Counted from the first letter of the stretch, positions 27,666 through 38,699 are shown. The stretch: DNA of 64,000 bases from an uncultured Kiloniellaceae bacterium (GCA_947493695.1 CANLSF010000001.1:744001-808000); one strand, 5' to 3'. Notes: generated by a model not told the origin, from the sequence alone. A program made the numbers and translations.

Positions 27666-28736
27666 TCAGCGCGGCGGAACTTCCGCTCTCGCGGCACCCA
27701 TACCGGACGCAAGCGCAGTGCCAAGCCTCTTACTGTTGGCAATCGCAGTTGCCACGGGGTCCTTGACGCCCTGTCCGACGGGAACCACTGGCTTCGGGGT
27801 TAGGGTTTTAGGAACCGATATCGCGCCAAGTGAAGCAGCGCTTTCGGGACGAGACATTCTTGCCCCGGATATCACAGAAGAATGCGGCAACCCCGAGCCA
27901 GACACGCCGGAGCCCTTCTCACGACGCAGGATTTCGCCTGCTAAACGAATGTAGGATTGAGATCCCGCACACTTCATATCGTACAGCAACACGGGCTTAC
28001 CGTGTGAAGGCGCTTCTGAAACCCGGACATTACGCGGGATCATTGTCTCATAAACCACATCGCCCAGATGTTTACGCACATCCTCGGCAACCATGTCACA
28101 CAAGTTGTTGCGGCGATCGAACATCGTCAACACAATACCTTGTATTTCCAGTTTCGGGTTTAGACCACGTTTTACGCGTTCGACGGTGCGCAGAAGATGC
28201 GACAATCCTTCGAGGGCGTAAAACTCCGCCTGAAGCGGAACCAGCACAGCATCCGATGCCACGAACGCATTCAACGTCAGTAAGCCCAAAGCCGGCGGGC
28301 AATCTATCAAGACATAATCATAGGAGCCAAACAGACTCTCGAGACCATCGCGCAGGCGATACTCACGCCGATCAGCATTGACTAGTTCAAGTTCTGCGCC
28401 AGAGAGATCGACACCCGAAGCCACGACCGCCATACCCGGGACCGCAGTATCGATGATCACATCTTTAACGGGCGTCCCATCCATAAGGACATGATAGATG
28501 CTGCGTGCACGGCGATCCGGCGCGACACCCAATCCGGTGCTCGCATTGCCCTGCGGGTCCATATCGATAATGAGAACGCGCTTCTTGCAGGCCGCGAGTG
28601 CGGTGGCCAAATTGACGGCTGTCGTCGTCTTCCCGACGCCACCCTTTTGGTTTGCAATTGCCAAGACCCTAGGGCCGCTGGATGCCTTTTGATTGGAGGC
28701 GTCGTCGTCCGAATTGGCAAGATGTTGTGGCTGCAC
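27666..28736 (-). CDS. parA: Chromosome-partition ATPase ParA with long C-terminal extension
   Basis: A deviant-Walker ATPase that pulls ParB-parS complexes apart. The Walker A motif is QKGGVGKTTT, followed by the IDMDPQGNAS segment and the LIDCPPALGLLTLNA signature. Chromosomal ParA proteins are usually about 260-290 residues; this one has 356. The extra ~85 residues follow AGEILRREK and are rich in Ser, Ala, Pro and Val with no recognised fold. The start is a GTG four bases after the rsmG stop, with GGGGACTAG upstream, so rsmG and parA are translationally coupled. Confidence 0.95.
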   Translation of the reverse strand: MQPQHLANSDDDASNQKASSGPRVLAIANQKGGVGKTTTAVNLATALAACKKRVLIIDMDPQGNASTGLGVAPDRRARSIYHVLMDGTPVKDVIIDTAVPGMAVVASGVDLSGAELELVNADRREYRLRDGLESLFGSYDYVLIDCPPALGLLTLNAFVASDAVLVPLQAEFYALEGLSHLLRTVERVKRGLNPKLEIQGIVLTMFDRRNNLCDMVAEDVRKHLGDVVYETMIPRNVRVSEAPSHGKPVLLYDMKCAGSQSYIRLAGEILRREKGSGVSGSGLPHSSVISGARMSRPESAASLGAISVPKTLTPKPVVPVGQGVKDPVATAIANSKRLGTALASGMGAARAEVPPR

Positions 28737-28740
28737 CTGT

Positions 28741-29427
28741 CTAGTCCCCTAATTGTAGGGCATCCAACCGCAAAATTTGACCTTCGCTACTAGAGCGGCT
28801 GGAGAACCTCTCGACCTGCATACTCCACCTTTTGCCTGCCTGGGTCAATTCTTGTTCGGCGTTTTTCCCCTTGAGCAACAGAAGTTGGCCAGTGGGAAAA
28901 GCATCTGAACCAGGTGGTGGGCGCTCAAGACACGTCTGACAGGTAAGAAATGGCCAGGCATAATCGAGCAGATTCTCCAGGGGTGCGAAGGCGCGGGCCG
29001 TTATCAGATCAGCTCTAAAAGGCTCTACGTCTTCAATTCTCTTATTATGAACAGTCACTTGGCAATTTGTTGCACGTGCCACTTCTCGCAAGAAAATGCA
29101 CTTACGCTGATCCGATTCGATGAAGTGAAGCCTCTTTACCCCGAGGATCGCAAGAACCATCCCTGGAAACCCTGCCCCGCTACCAAAATCGACGACAACA
29201 GGATCAGCGCCATCGAATGTCGGAGGGATATGTGCAAAAAGTTGCGCGGAATCAAGGAAATGCCGGCGCCATAAATCCTGTAAACTATCGCGACTGACCA
29301 GGTTAATGGACCTATTCCACTTCCCCAGCAGTTCAGCGTAGCGCTCCAATCTTGCCAATGTTTCACGTGAAACATCGTCGAAATCCTCGATGAAGGACGC
29401 CATTCCATAGGTCACATCAGGCGGCAT
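28741..29427 (-). CDS. rsmG: 16S rRNA (guanine-527-N7) methyltransferase RsmG
   Basis: Methylates G527 of 16S rRNA. SAM-binding motif I is [12 protein letters not shown] and a later [14 protein letters not shown] is typical of the family. The N-terminal [12 protein letters not shown] is encoded by a perfect parS site, a well-known overlap in gidB genes. Three starts are possible: GTG 29442, ATG 29427 and ATG 29403; the first two overlap the mnmG stop. It lies between mnmG and parA in a typical partition-locus operon. Confidence 0.93.
   Translation of the reverse strand: MPPDVTYGMASFIEDFDDVSRETLARLERYAELLGKWNRSINLVSRDSLQDLWRRHFLDSAQLFAHIPPTFDGADPVVVDFGSGAGFPGMVLAILGVKRLHFIESDQRKCIFLREVARATNCQVTVHNKRIEDVEPFRADLITARAFAPLENLLDYAWPFLTCQTCLERPPPGSDAFPTGQLLLLKGKNAEQELTQAGKRWSMQVERFSSRSSSEGQILRLDALQLGD
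29359..29374. promoter_or_regulatory. parS site within rsmG
   Basis: TGTTTCACGTGAAACA, the exact 16-bp palindromic ParB-binding sequence, is embedded in the rsmG coding region (codons for V-S-R-E-T). It lies about 1.9 kb from the parB gene. Confidence 0.95.
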
Positions 29428-31378
29428 CTTCAGAAGACTCACCAGGCTTCACATGATTTTCCTTGTTTCGCGACACATCAACGGGCTCAGCCTTTGACAC
29501 GCCGCGTTTGACATAGCGCAGGAGAGCAACCAAGGCTGCGGGCGTAACCCCAGGCAAACGTCCTGCCGCGCCAAGGGTGGCCGGTTTACTCTTTGCAAGA
29601 ATCTGGACAACCTCATTGGAGAGACTTGGAACGAGTGCATAGTCCAGAGAGTCACCTAACAAGAGTGCTTCGTCACGTCGGAAGGCTCGTATATCTGCGT
29701 CCTGCCGCTCGATGTACCCTGCGTAACGTGCTTCTATTTCAAGCTGCGTTGCAATATCAGGCGAAATAGTCTCGTCAAGTTCAGGCCATACTCGGGAAAG
29801 CACCTGCAGATCCACGTTCGGATAACGCAAGAGGTCAAAGGCTGAGCGACGCACGCCATCCATGTTCACCTTGATCCCTTCTTTTGCCAAAAGGTTCGGC
29901 GTCGCCGTTCGCTCACTCAGTGCGTTCTGCCCCAAAGCCAAGGCTGCGATTTTCTCTTCGAACGCAGCGGTCCGTACTTTTCCAACACAACCAAGTCCAA
30001 TACCGATTGCCGTCAGTCTCTGGTCTGCGTTGTCGGCTCGCAGACGCAGCCGATACTCTGCCCTTGATGTGAACATGCGATATGGCTCATTAACACCACG
30101 GGTGACCAAATCATCGATCATAACCCCAATATATGCGTCTGCCCTGTCAAAGAAGATCTCGTCATCTTCAGAAGCTGCCTGCGCAGCTGAACCAATTTGA
30201 CCCGCTTTCCTGGCCGCATTTAATCCTGCAACAAGCCCCTGCGCAGCCGCTTCCTCGTATCCAGTCGTGCCGTTTATCTGCCCGGCAAGATAGAGTCCTG
30301 GCATCTTTCGCGTTTCGAGCGACCGCCGCAGTTCTCTCGGGTCGATGTAGTCGTACTCGATGGCGTATCCGGCCTGAAGCATCTTCGCCTGCTCTAAGCC
30401 GGGAATTGTCGTCAGCAATGCCAACTGAACTTCGGTAGGGAGGGAGGTGGAAATTCCATTAGGATAAACCGTCGGATCGTCCAGGCCCTCGGGCTCCAAA
30501 AAGATCTGGTGCCGGTCTCTATCGGCAAAGCGTACCACCTTGTCCTCTATGGAAGGACAATAACGAGGGCCTGTGGACTCAATCTGGCCGGAATAGATCG
30601 GCGCGCGATCCAGGTTGGCGCGGATCAGATCATGACCTGCAGGCGAGGTGTAGGTGATGTGGCACTCAACCTGTGCCTGAGAGATTTGACGTGTCAATGT
30701 CGAAAAGGCTTCTGGTGGGCTATCACCAGGTTGGGCCTGCAGGCCGCTGTAATCAATTGTCCGTCCATCCAATCGAGGCGGCGTGCCGGTTTTTAAACGG
30801 CCCAGTGCAAATCCACAGCGATCGAGGGTTTCGGACAATCCCATAGATGGCGCGTCGCCTACCCTTCCAGCGGGCTCAATCGTCTCACCCCGGTGTATAA
30901 GTCCGCGCAAAAACGTGCCGGTCGTCAGGATGACGGCGGACGCTTTGATTTCGCGCCCTTCACCCGTCACGACACCGACACAACGACCTGCCTCGTCCGT
31001 GATGAGATCCTCGACGGCCGACGCCATGAGTTCGAGGTTAGCCTGCTCCTGCAACAGCCTGAATATGTTTTCACGGTATAAACGCCGATCGGCTTGCGCT
31101 CTTGGTCCGCGTACTGCGGGCCCCTTACTCCTGTTCAAAACGCGAAACTGGATTCCCGCGCGATCAATGGCACGCGCCATAATCCCATCAAGGGCATCAA
31201 TTTCTCGGACCAGATGTCCTTTTCCCAAGCCGCCAATTGCCGGATTGCAGGACATGACGCCTATTGTCTCAAGCTTATGAGTGACAAGAAGCGTGGTCGC
31301 ACCCATGCGCGCGGACGCAGCAGCAGCCTCGCAACCAGCGTGCCCGCCCCCGACAACAATGACGTCATACTTTGCCAT
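29417..31378 (-). CDS. mnmG: tRNA uridine-34 modification enzyme MnmG (GidA)
   Basis: A 653-residue FAD enzyme that acts with MnmE to add the carboxymethylaminomethyl group to wobble uridine. The N terminus [15 protein letters not shown] is the FAD-binding loop. Family blocks [35 protein letters not shown] and FTSRAEYRL are present. I start it at the ATG at 31378 because [11 protein letters not shown] begins the fold there, although the frame runs open for a further 19 codons. Its partner mnmE lies 2.6 kb upstream, with a TPR lipoprotein gene between. Confidence 0.96.
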   Translation of the reverse strand: MAKYDVIVVGGGHAGCEAAAASARMGATTLLVTHKLETIGVMSCNPAIGGLGKGHLVREIDALDGIMARAIDRAGIQFRVLNRSKGPAVRGPRAQADRRLYRENIFRLLQEQANLELMASAVEDLITDEAGRCVGVVTGEGREIKASAVILTTGTFLRGLIHRGETIEPAGRVGDAPSMGLSETLDRCGFALGRLKTGTPPRLDGRTIDYSGLQAQPGDSPPEAFSTLTRQISQAQVECHITYTSPAGHDLIRANLDRAPIYSGQIESTGPRYCPSIEDKVVRFADRDRHQIFLEPEGLDDPTVYPNGISTSLPTEVQLALLTTIPGLEQAKMLQAGYAIEYDYIDPRELRRSLETRKMPGLYLAGQINGTTGYEEAAAQGLVAGLNAARKAGQIGSAAQAASEDDEIFFDRADAYIGVMIDDLVTRGVNEPYRMFTSRAEYRLRLRADNADQRLTAIGIGLGCVGKVRTAAFEEKIAALALGQNALSERTATPNLLAKEGIKVNMDGVRRSAFDLLRYPNVDLQVLSRVWPELDETISPDIATQLEIEARYAGYIERQDADIRAFRRDEALLLGDSLDYALVPSLSNEVVQILAKSKPATLGAAGRLPGVTPAALVALLRYVKRGVSKAEPVDVSRNKENHVKPGESSEDAA

Positions 31379-32026
31379 TACGCAATTCCTCAAGGATTCT
31401 GCAAAAGACCGGCCCTTGATCCGCAGGACAGTCACAGTCTAACAGACACCTCACAGGTATCCAGGCCGCTTCAGAGAGCAAATATCATCAAAAAATGAAA
31501 GTCGCCTCAAGAGATCGATGACCAGCCGAAGACATATCCGCTGCGTGGCCTCTGGCGACAATTCAAGCTTGGTTTAAAACTCTCCGGAAACCAAGCATAC
31601 ACACCCTTCCGTGTGAGATACACAAACCCTGCCCCATGAGCAAGACGACTCTCAGTCTGTTTCTAAATCAAAGCTCTCACACCCTCCTGCCAAAGGCAAA
31701 CCTACCATTCACAGGGTGCAGAAAACGTCAGAAACCCCGACTTTTGGGGCATTTTTGCTGCCGCATGTTTCACGTGAAACAATTCAGATTCGTCTGACAT
31801 TACCGGTCATTCCACAGCCATGGCGAGGCACAAGCTGACATAAAATAGCTTTTGAAACAGAGCAGCAGTTTAATAAAATGCGTCGGAACAAACTCTGTTT
31901 TTTCACTTTAAATCAATGACTTCTTAAACGTTCACACCTTAACATCAGCTATCTTTTTCGCATCGTAAGGCCTATGAGGACGCACCAGTCCCAACTGAGC
32001 GATGTAAATCACGGCGGACAGGACGT
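31379..32026. promoter_or_regulatory. Divergent region between mnmG and the TPR lipoprotein gene (648 bp) carrying parS
   Basis: No credible coding frame. It holds a perfect parS at 31766-31781, the promoter of mnmG-rsmG-parA on the minus strand and the promoter of the TPR lipoprotein on the plus strand. The part from 31840 to 31950 is AT-rich. I could not fix promoter hexamers. Confidence 0.5.
31766..31781. promoter_or_regulatory. Intergenic parS site
   Basis: A second perfect TGTTTCACGTGAAACA, about 390 bases upstream of the mnmG start. ParB bound here could also affect transcription of mnmG or of the TPR gene. Confidence 0.95.
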
Positions 32027-32032
32027 TTGACG

Positions 32033-33790
32033 ATGATTACCTACACATTCAATACCGTGTCTAAGTTTCTGCTGATCTTGGCGCCTTTGATTATCGTATC
32101 AGGCTGCGCAACGATCGCAGACCCGAGCAACCCTTCATCGCAGGCAGCTGCCAAGATCCAGGCTGAGCCTGCTCCCGAACGCCTGGTTCGTTACTGCCGG
32201 CGAATGGCGGAAACCAAAAACCTCCGGATTGCGATCGGGATTTGCGAGCGCGCACTTGCGGCGGCGCCCGAAAATCCAGAACCGGTGATCATCCTGGCTG
32301 AAGCGTACCTCGAGGCAGAACATCGCGCCGAGGCGGCAGAGGCATATCGCTTCGCCCTTTCTATTGACGATCAGAGCGGCGAGGCACACTTCGGCCTTGG
32401 AAAGCTCTACCTCAGGGATTCGCGGCTTGAAGAAGCCAGACCTCATTTGGAAGCTGTGCTGCGCAATGGAAAGCAGGATCCGGCAATCTTCAACGCCCTG
32501 GGTGTTCTCGAAGACCAGTCCGGCAATCATGACTCTGCACAGGCTTTCTATGAAGCTGGTCTGGAGCTGGATCCAAACAACACAGCGCTCGCAAACAACT
32601 ACGGTGTTTCGGTTCTCCTCAGCAAATCCACTGAAATCGGAGACAACAGTTTTGGTCAATCTCTTCTTCCGGAGCAAAACCTGAGTGAATCGCGGTCTCG
32701 CACGGAGCTGCCACAAAAATCTATCTCTGTTGCGGAGAAGAGAATTCTACCGCTACGTCAGCCCACCCAGCCGACCATCTCAAGTATCGCAAGGGCTGAA
32801 GTACAAACAGCAGCGACTGTTCCGGCGTTGATGCAGACACCGGACGAGACCCTGTTCAGCTTTTTCGTGGATTCACATTCGAGTGATCCAAGTATGATGG
32901 ATCCTGTCATTACCCCAGCGCCCGTTCAAATCGTGGATTTTAAGGCACTAGAGACACTCCCCGTCCCTGTCGTGGCTCAAGCGTCAGGAAAAGTTGAAAC
33001 TGGTGCGCTTCTTGCCCGCGCTTTGTTGGACTACAATCCGCTGCACTCACCTAAGTCTGTAGAACTGAACCACGTGGCCAGCTCTGTTCCTGATGCGGTC
33101 GCGCCAAGCAGCAGCAGCGATGTACCTTCAGTTGATCTCGCAACCCTGTATCCCGTTCGTAACCCTTTCTTCCAGTCTAAGACCCAATTGGCGGGAAACC
33201 TGAAGAGCAGAAGCGTTCCGAACGATGCAGCACCAACGTCACCTGCCACAAAGGTCCAAATCGCCGAAATTCCACACCTCCCCATTGAGGGGCCGCGTTT
33301 CGACCAGATCCCGCAGACAGATACTCAGAATGGAGCTATGCCTTCCGACCTTGTGCCCGAGGAAAGCTTTGAAGGACTGCCGGTTCAAGCAGACTTTCTG
33401 ATATTTGATGCTCACGACCCAGTTCTGGCTGCGATGATGGCGAATGAGCCCATACCCGGATACATCGTCACTGATGCAAACTTCATCACTGTTGAGACGG
33501 GACTGTCGCTTCTTCATTACAACCAGGAGACCGAAAGCAGCTTCGTACACTACAATGTAAGTAAGAGCCACGTCGCGATACATCACGACGGCATAACTGC
33601 GCCCGGCGGATCTGAAGTTCAAGAAGATGTGCAGCCAGGCTCGAGAGATCCGGAAACCGAGCCTCTACTCTGGCCCAGCAGTCTTGCGGACCTACATTTG
33701 CCGCTCAAAAGACTACCGTCACCTGATCAATCAGGAGAAGCGGTGCTCGCAATGATGCTGTTAAACCGAAGTGTTCTCTCAACGGTTTAG
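32033..33790 (+). CDS. TPR-repeat lipoprotein with long disordered tail
   Basis: A 585-residue protein of unknown role. N-terminal hydrophobic stretch and lipobox IVSGC give a lipidated cysteine near residue 25. Residues about 50-200 form four or so tetratricopeptide repeats (for example AEAYRFALSIDDQSGEAHFGLGKLY and ALGVLEDQSGNHDSAQAFY; only short parts match the consensus). The rest, about 380 residues, is polar and low in recognisable domains. The TPR part resembles TadD-type pilus lipoproteins, but no tad gene is near. The start is the ATG at 32033. It divides mnmG from mnmE, which are neighbours in many relatives. Confidence 0.75.
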   Translation: MITYTFNTVSKFLLILAPLIIVSGCATIADPSNPSSQAAAKIQAEPAPERLVRYCRRMAETKNLRIAIGICERALAAAPENPEPVIILAEAYLEAEHRAEAAEAYRFALSIDDQSGEAHFGLGKLYLRDSRLEEARPHLEAVLRNGKQDPAIFNALGVLEDQSGNHDSAQAFYEAGLELDPNNTALANNYGVSVLLSKSTEIGDNSFGQSLLPEQNLSESRSRTELPQKSISVAEKRILPLRQPTQPTISSIARAEVQTAATVPALMQTPDETLFSFFVDSHSSDPSMMDPVITPAPVQIVDFKALETLPVPVVAQASGKVETGALLARALLDYNPLHSPKSVELNHVASSVPDAVAPSSSSDVPSVDLATLYPVRNPFFQSKTQLAGNLKSRSVPNDAAPTSPATKVQIAEIPHLPIEGPRFDQIPQTDTQNGAMPSDLVPEESFEGLPVQADFLIFDAHDPVLAAMMANEPIPGYIVTDANFITVETGLSLLHYNQETESSFVHYNVSKSHVAIHHDGITAPGGSEVQEDVQPGSRDPETEPLLWPSSLADLHLPLKRLPSPDQSGEAVLAMMLLNRSVLSTV

Positions 33791-33947
33791 AGCGCTTCGA
33801 ATATACAGGATCCCAGCGTACGCCCACGCTGGACCTCAATCAAAGATCGGCCGACGAGGACATCCCTGCGTGAATGAACGACCGCCATTGATGCAGATTT
33901 CCACCCTATGGCAGCGCAACCTCTACGTCGTTCACACCAAGGGTGGT

Positions 33948-35318
33948 TTATTTTCCGATACAGAAGTCGCGAAAGACAACGTCCAGAAGATCTTCCACAT
34001 CGACTCTTCCGGCAATACGGCCGAGCGCGCGCATTGCCAACCTCAAGTCTTCCGCGAGCAACTCCGCATCCTCAGCAATGTCGCCGGTCTGAGCACGACG
34101 CAGTGCGGCGAGACAATCCTCGAAGGCGGCTCGGTGTCGGCTTCGGGTGATCACAGCTGCTTCCCCTGCCCCGGCGAGTAAGGTTTCCGCCTTGGATTTC
34201 AGAATCGCCGTCAGATCGTCCAGGCCTGATCGTTCAAGCGCGGAGGCAGCGACAATGTCTGCTGCAGCTGCAAAGCGTCCGACCTTGAGATCAGCCATCT
34301 CAGGCACGCGGTAGATATCAGATTTATTTAAGACCACTATTGTTGAGCGATCTACCAGATTTAGTGTTTCCGCACCCAGTTCAGGCCATTCCTTGAGATC
34401 AAATACCGCCAGTTTTAGATCCGCAGCCTGCGCTCTCGCATGCGCGCGGCGGATTCCTTCAGCTTCAATCGCCGCCTGGGCATCCTCACCGAGCTCCCGA
34501 AGACCTGCCGTGTCAGCGAGCGTCATGGGATAGCCGCCAAGGTCCAGATGCACCTCGACCACGTCGCGGGTTGTTCCGGCTGTCTCTGACACAATGGCTG
34601 CGTCACGCTTCGCCAAGGCATTTAAAAGGCTCGACTTTCCGGCATTTGGTGCGCCGACAATCGCCACACTCAGGCCATCCCGTAGGCGCTCCCCGATGCC
34701 TGCGTCGTCCAGATATTGCGCGAGTTCCGATGCAAGCCCCGAGATATCGGCTTCCAGTTGATCTGCGACGCTCTCCGGAAGATCTTCATCAGGAAAGTCG
34801 ATCACAGCTTCGATGTGCGCCAATATCTGAACCAGCCGTTGTTTCCAGCTTTCACTCAGGTCGGAGAGTGCACCATCCATCTGACGCAGCGCCTGACGTC
34901 GCTGCGCCTCTGTCTCAGCAGCGATCAAATCAGCAAGACCCTCAACCTCCGACAGGTCGAGTTTATCGTTATCAAACGCCCGCCGCGTGAACTCGCCCGC
35001 CTCTGCCGGACGAAGTCCTTCCAAACCGCCGAGGGCCTTGACGATACCTGCGACCACTGACCGACCCCCATGCACATGGAGCTCGGCAACATCTTCGCCT
35101 GTGAAACTGCCGGGACTGGGAAACCAGAGGACCAGGGCGCGATCGATTTCCGCGCCATCGCCGGGATCATGCAACGACATCAGCCGTGCCATGCGGGGCA
35201 CGGGCAGCTTTCCCGCCAAAGCCTTAACTGCAGCATCGGCCCGCGGTCCGGATATCCGGAAGACCGCAACGCCCGCAACGCCCGCAGCTGTGGAAAGCGC
35301 GAAGATGGTATCGTTCAT
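33948..35318 (-). CDS. mnmE: tRNA modification GTPase MnmE
   Basis: A 456-residue GTPase that works with MnmG on the tRNA wobble uridine. The N-terminal folate-binding region starts DTIFALSTAAGVAGVAVFRISGP (family start; partial). The G domain has the P-loop VGAPNAGKSSL, the DTAGLRE switch and NKSD. The C terminus CIGK carries the invariant cysteine. Length is normal. Its stop lies 157 bases beyond the convergent TPR lipoprotein gene. Confidence 0.96.
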   Translation of the reverse strand: MNDTIFALSTAAGVAGVAVFRISGPRADAAVKALAGKLPVPRMARLMSLHDPGDGAEIDRALVLWFPSPGSFTGEDVAELHVHGGRSVVAGIVKALGGLEGLRPAEAGEFTRRAFDNDKLDLSEVEGLADLIAAETEAQRRQALRQMDGALSDLSESWKQRLVQILAHIEAVIDFPDEDLPESVADQLEADISGLASELAQYLDDAGIGERLRDGLSVAIVGAPNAGKSSLLNALAKRDAAIVSETAGTTRDVVEVHLDLGGYPMTLADTAGLRELGEDAQAAIEAEGIRRAHARAQAADLKLAVFDLKEWPELGAETLNLVDRSTIVVLNKSDIYRVPEMADLKVGRFAAAADIVAASALERSGLDDLTAILKSKAETLLAGAGEAAVITRSRHRAAFEDCLAALRRAQTGDIAEDAELLAEDLRLAMRALGRIAGRVDVEDLLDVVFRDFCIGK

Positions 35319-35532
35319 GTTCGAATGTCCTGAGCGTCAAAGGACGAACTTCAGTACCTGGTGTCCGAAGTCCTCCTGACGATATGTTCCTTATCAGCCG
35401 CTGTCAGCGTGTCCACCGCCGTCTGGCATCCATATAGCCTGGCCGAGGTTGCAGGCGCAAAGCGCCAGTTTACCAGGTCGATAACTCTAATCCGGCATGT
35501 ACCTGGTGTGTCGGAACTGAAGTTTCTCCGCA

Positions 35533-35778
35533 CTAATCCTTAGGCTTGGTACCTGCAGTCATCTGCGACCAGAACATCTTCTGCATCTGCTCAAATCCCT
35601 GCATCCCCGCAGGAATCCAGGTCGAAATGAGAGTTTCAGGATCCATTGCGGAAAGATTGTCCATGACGCGTTTCTGCACATCTTCCATCACGGCCTTCTG
35701 CAAGGGTGCAACATCCGGCAATCCCAGAAACGCACGGGCCTCTTCAGGCGTACAATCGATATCAACCGAGATCTTCAT
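35533..35778 (-). CDS. DUF6489-family small protein
   Basis: A protein of about 81 residues from the ATG at 35778 (MKISVDIDCTPEEARAFLG). The frame is open 12 codons further. The sequence, with TPEEARAFLGLPDV and a C-terminal GFEQMQKMFWSQM, matches the small alphaproteobacterial family DUF6489, which has no known function. It often lies near mnmE and rho, as here. Confidence 0.75.
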   Translation of the reverse strand: MKISVDIDCTPEEARAFLGLPDVAPLQKAVMEDVQKRVMDNLSAMDPETLISTWIPAGMQGFEQMQKMFWSQMTAGTKPKD

Positions 35779-36100
35779 TCTGCTCAACCTTTCCGACTTT
35801 AAATCTCTCAGCAACCTCGCGCGAATCTATCAGACTCCACAAGATATAGTTAGAGCCTCGGGTCTGACCCACAGCAAATCCACCAAAGACAATCACATAT
35901 AAGCCCCACAAAGTTATGACCCCACGGGTCCAATCTCCTATAGCTTTTCCGCGGTTCCATGGCCATCTTCACCTAAGGACCGGCACCCTCCACGGCTATG
36001 AGGTGTTCCTGCACCCTTCTTATGCCCTCAAGGAAGAGTGGCGCCAACTCCGTCCGCGCGCATCAATCGCCGGATAAATACCTGAGAGAACGGGACAAAA
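35779..36100. other. Divergent gap upstream of DUF6489 and the thioredoxin-domain gene (322 bp)
   Basis: No gene is visible. It probably holds the promoter of the DUF6489 gene (minus) and of the thioredoxin-domain gene (plus). No clear hexamers, hairpin or repeat seen. Confidence 0.4.
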
Positions 36101-38149
36101 ATGACTGCAAATCGCCTGGCAAATGAAACCAGTCCGTATCTTTTGCAACATCAGGATAATCCGGTCCACTGGAAGCCATGGGATAAGGAAGCCCTGGAGG
36201 AAGCGCAGAGGGAAAACAAACCGATCCTGCTTTCCGTCGGCTATGCAGCCTGCCACTGGTGCCACGTGATGGCTCATGAATCCTTCGAAAACGAGAATAT
36301 CGCGGCCTTGATGAATCAACACTTCGTCAACATCAAAGTCGATCGCGAAGAACGACCGGATCTCGATAGCATCTATCAGTCCGCGTTGGCTTTACTGGGA
36401 GAACACGGCGGCTGGCCCCTGACAATGTTTCTGACTCCAAACGGTGAGCCCTTCTGGGGCGGTACCTATTTCCCGCCGGAGCCACGCTACGGTCGTCCGG
36501 GTTTTCCTCAGATCCTGAGTGGCATCGCCGAGGTCTATTCGAAAGAGCCGGACAAGGTTGAGAAAAACGTCGCCGGTTTGGGCAGCGCGCTGGCAAAACT
36601 CTCAGATAATCTGAAGGGTGGCCGGGTCTCCCTGACGCAAATAGATGAAATGGCGGAACGGCTCGTGCGGGAATGCGATCCCGTCAACGGCGGTATTGGT
36701 CAGGCCCCCAAGTTTCCGCAACCCTCAATCCTCAAGCTATTCTGGCGCGCATGGAAGCGCAGCGGCCAACCCGTCTTCCGGCAGGCGGTGGAACGCGCCC
36801 TGACCCGTATGTCCCAGGGTGGTATCTACGATCATCTCGGCGGCGGCTTCGCGCGCTACACAGTCGATGAACGCTGGCTGATCCCACACTTCGAAAAGAT
36901 GCTCTATGACAACGCCCAACTGATCGATGTTTTGACCTGGGTTTGGCAAGAGTCCGCCCATCCTCTGTTCGAGCAGCGCGTCCGTGAGACTGTCGATTGG
37001 CTCTTGCGGGATATGCTGGCCCAGGAAAGCGAGACCAGCGACGGAAAAATCGATGCCTTCGCCTCCACTCTGGATGCCGACAGCGAGGGAGAAGAAGGCA
37101 AATTTTATGTCTGGAGCGAAGCCGAGGTCGACGAGGTTTTGCAAGAAGACTCCGCTCCCTTCAAGACGGCCTATGACGTCAGCAGAGGTGGAAACTGGGA
37201 AGGCAAAAACATCCTGAACCGGCTCCATGACACTGAATTCCTGTCGGACGCGCAGGAAGCGGACCTGAAGAAAGCCAGAGCCAAGCTTTTCGAACGGCGT
37301 AAAGGCCGGATACATCCAGGCTGGGATGACAAGGTCCTGGCCGACTGGAACGGGCTCATGATTGGCGCCCTCGCCCGCGCCGGAGCCGCATTCAAGGAAC
37401 CCACCTGGACCGCGGCGGCTCAAAAAGCCTTTACGTTCATCTGCGATCACATGATGCCGGAGGGACGCCTGCATCACAGCTGGCGGCGCGGCCATCTGAA
37501 ACATGCCGCTACGCTGGATGACTATGCCAACCTGAGCGAAGCCGCCCTCGCCCTTTATCAGGTAACCGGGCAATCCGAATACCTGACGCAGGCGGAAAAC
37601 TGGTGCCAGACGCTCGATCGACACTACTGGGATACGTCCGGAGGCGGCTACTTCTTTACGGCAGACGACGCCAGGGACCTGATTGTCCGGAGTAAATCCG
37701 CACATGATAATGCAGTCCCCGCAGGCAACGGCACCATGGTGGCTGTCTTGACCCAGCTTTTTCATCTGACCGGCTCGGATCATTACCGCGAACGTGCGGA
37801 TCATCTGATCACTTCCTTCACAGGGGAGCTGGATCGAAACTTCTTCCCGCTCTCGACCTTGCTGAACGGCGCCGAGTTCCTGCAATCCGCCCAGCAGATC
37901 GTCATTGTGAAGGATCCGGAAAGTGACGAGGGTGAGGCCTTCATTAATGTTCTCCGGAGCCTTTCACTGCCGAATGCAATCCTTCAAATCGTTGGTAGCG
38001 GTGATACACTGCCCGAGACCCACCCAGCCCACGGTAAAGGTCTGGTTGACGGCAAACCGGCGGTTTATCTATGCCAAAATCAGAGTTGTTCACTTCCCAT
38101 GACTGACGCAAACACACTTCGAGCTGCCCTGACAGGCTCCGGCGCATGA
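36101..38149 (+). CDS. YyaL/SPATA20-type thioredoxin-domain protein
   Basis: A 682-residue protein. The N-terminal DUF255/thioredoxin-like domain opens with [19 protein letters not shown] and has the CHWCHVM active-site-like motif near residue 50. The middle and C-terminal parts form an alpha/alpha barrel as in glycan-processing enzymes ([25 protein letters not shown]). The family is widespread but its substrate is not settled. It overlaps ogt by four bases (ATGA), so the two are translationally coupled. Confidence 0.9.
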   Translation: MTANRLANETSPYLLQHQDNPVHWKPWDKEALEEAQRENKPILLSVGYAACHWCHVMAHESFENENIAALMNQHFVNIKVDREERPDLDSIYQSALALLGEHGGWPLTMFLTPNGEPFWGGTYFPPEPRYGRPGFPQILSGIAEVYSKEPDKVEKNVAGLGSALAKLSDNLKGGRVSLTQIDEMAERLVRECDPVNGGIGQAPKFPQPSILKLFWRAWKRSGQPVFRQAVERALTRMSQGGIYDHLGGGFARYTVDERWLIPHFEKMLYDNAQLIDVLTWVWQESAHPLFEQRVRETVDWLLRDMLAQESETSDGKIDAFASTLDADSEGEEGKFYVWSEAEVDEVLQEDSAPFKTAYDVSRGGNWEGKNILNRLHDTEFLSDAQEADLKKARAKLFERRKGRIHPGWDDKVLADWNGLMIGALARAGAAFKEPTWTAAAQKAFTFICDHMMPEGRLHHSWRRGHLKHAATLDDYANLSEAALALYQVTGQSEYLTQAENWCQTLDRHYWDTSGGGYFFTADDARDLIVRSKSAHDNAVPAGNGTMVAVLTQLFHLTGSDHYRERADHLITSFTGELDRNFFPLSTLLNGAEFLQSAQQIVIVKDPESDEGEAFINVLRSLSLPNAILQIVGSGDTLPETHPAHGKGLVDGKPAVYLCQNQSCSLPMTDANTLRAALTGSGA

Positions 38150-38697
38150 GCCAGGAGAGTTCAGACGCGCATGTGCTTGACGAGCTGGAGGTCACCCTTC
38201 CCTCTCCCTTTGGGCCCCTGCTCCTGAGGGCCAACGACAATGCCGTCACGCGCTTGACCTGGATAATGGACGACGGTGACGCAGATGACGGTCATCCGAG
38301 GATAACTGCGCCTGATAAGAGCGCAAACAGCCCGAGCCAAAAGCTCCTCGCGGGGGCCGTTCAACAGCTTGAAGACTACTTTGACGGCAAGCTCCGGGAT
38401 TTTGACCTTCCTCTTGCGCCCGCCGGAACGCCTTTCCAACAGCGTGTCTGGCATGAAATGGCGAAGATCCCTTTCGGTGAAACCATGACCTACGGCCAGC
38501 TGGCGGATAAATCTGAATCCGTTGCCCGTGCGGTCGGCGGCGCCTGTGGGGCCAACCCCATTCCCATTATCATTCCCTGCCATCGGGTGTTGGGTGGTGG
38601 TGGAAAACTTGGTGGTTTTTCAGGTGGCCTTGGCCCGGACAGCAAACGCGCACTGCTGGAACACGAAGGTGTACTGACACCCGGTTTTGCATTCTAG
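38146..38697 (+). CDS. ogt: Methylated-DNA-protein-cysteine methyltransferase
   Basis: A 183-residue suicide DNA-repair protein that takes the methyl or alkyl group from O6-alkylguanine. The acceptor cysteine is in [10 protein letters not shown]. The [21 protein letters not shown] helix-turn-helix region and the [13 protein letters not shown] arginine finger are typical (short parts only). The start ATG overlaps the previous stop (ATGA). Directly after its stop lies a parS-like sequence. Confidence 0.93.
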   Translation: MSQESSDAHVLDELEVTLPSPFGPLLLRANDNAVTRLTWIMDDGDADDGHPRITAPDKSANSPSQKLLAGAVQQLEDYFDGKLRDFDLPLAPAGTPFQQRVWHEMAKIPFGETMTYGQLADKSESVARAVGGACGANPIPIIIPCHRVLGGGGKLGGFSGGLGPDSKRALLEHEGVLTPGFAF

Positions 38698-38699
38698 AT

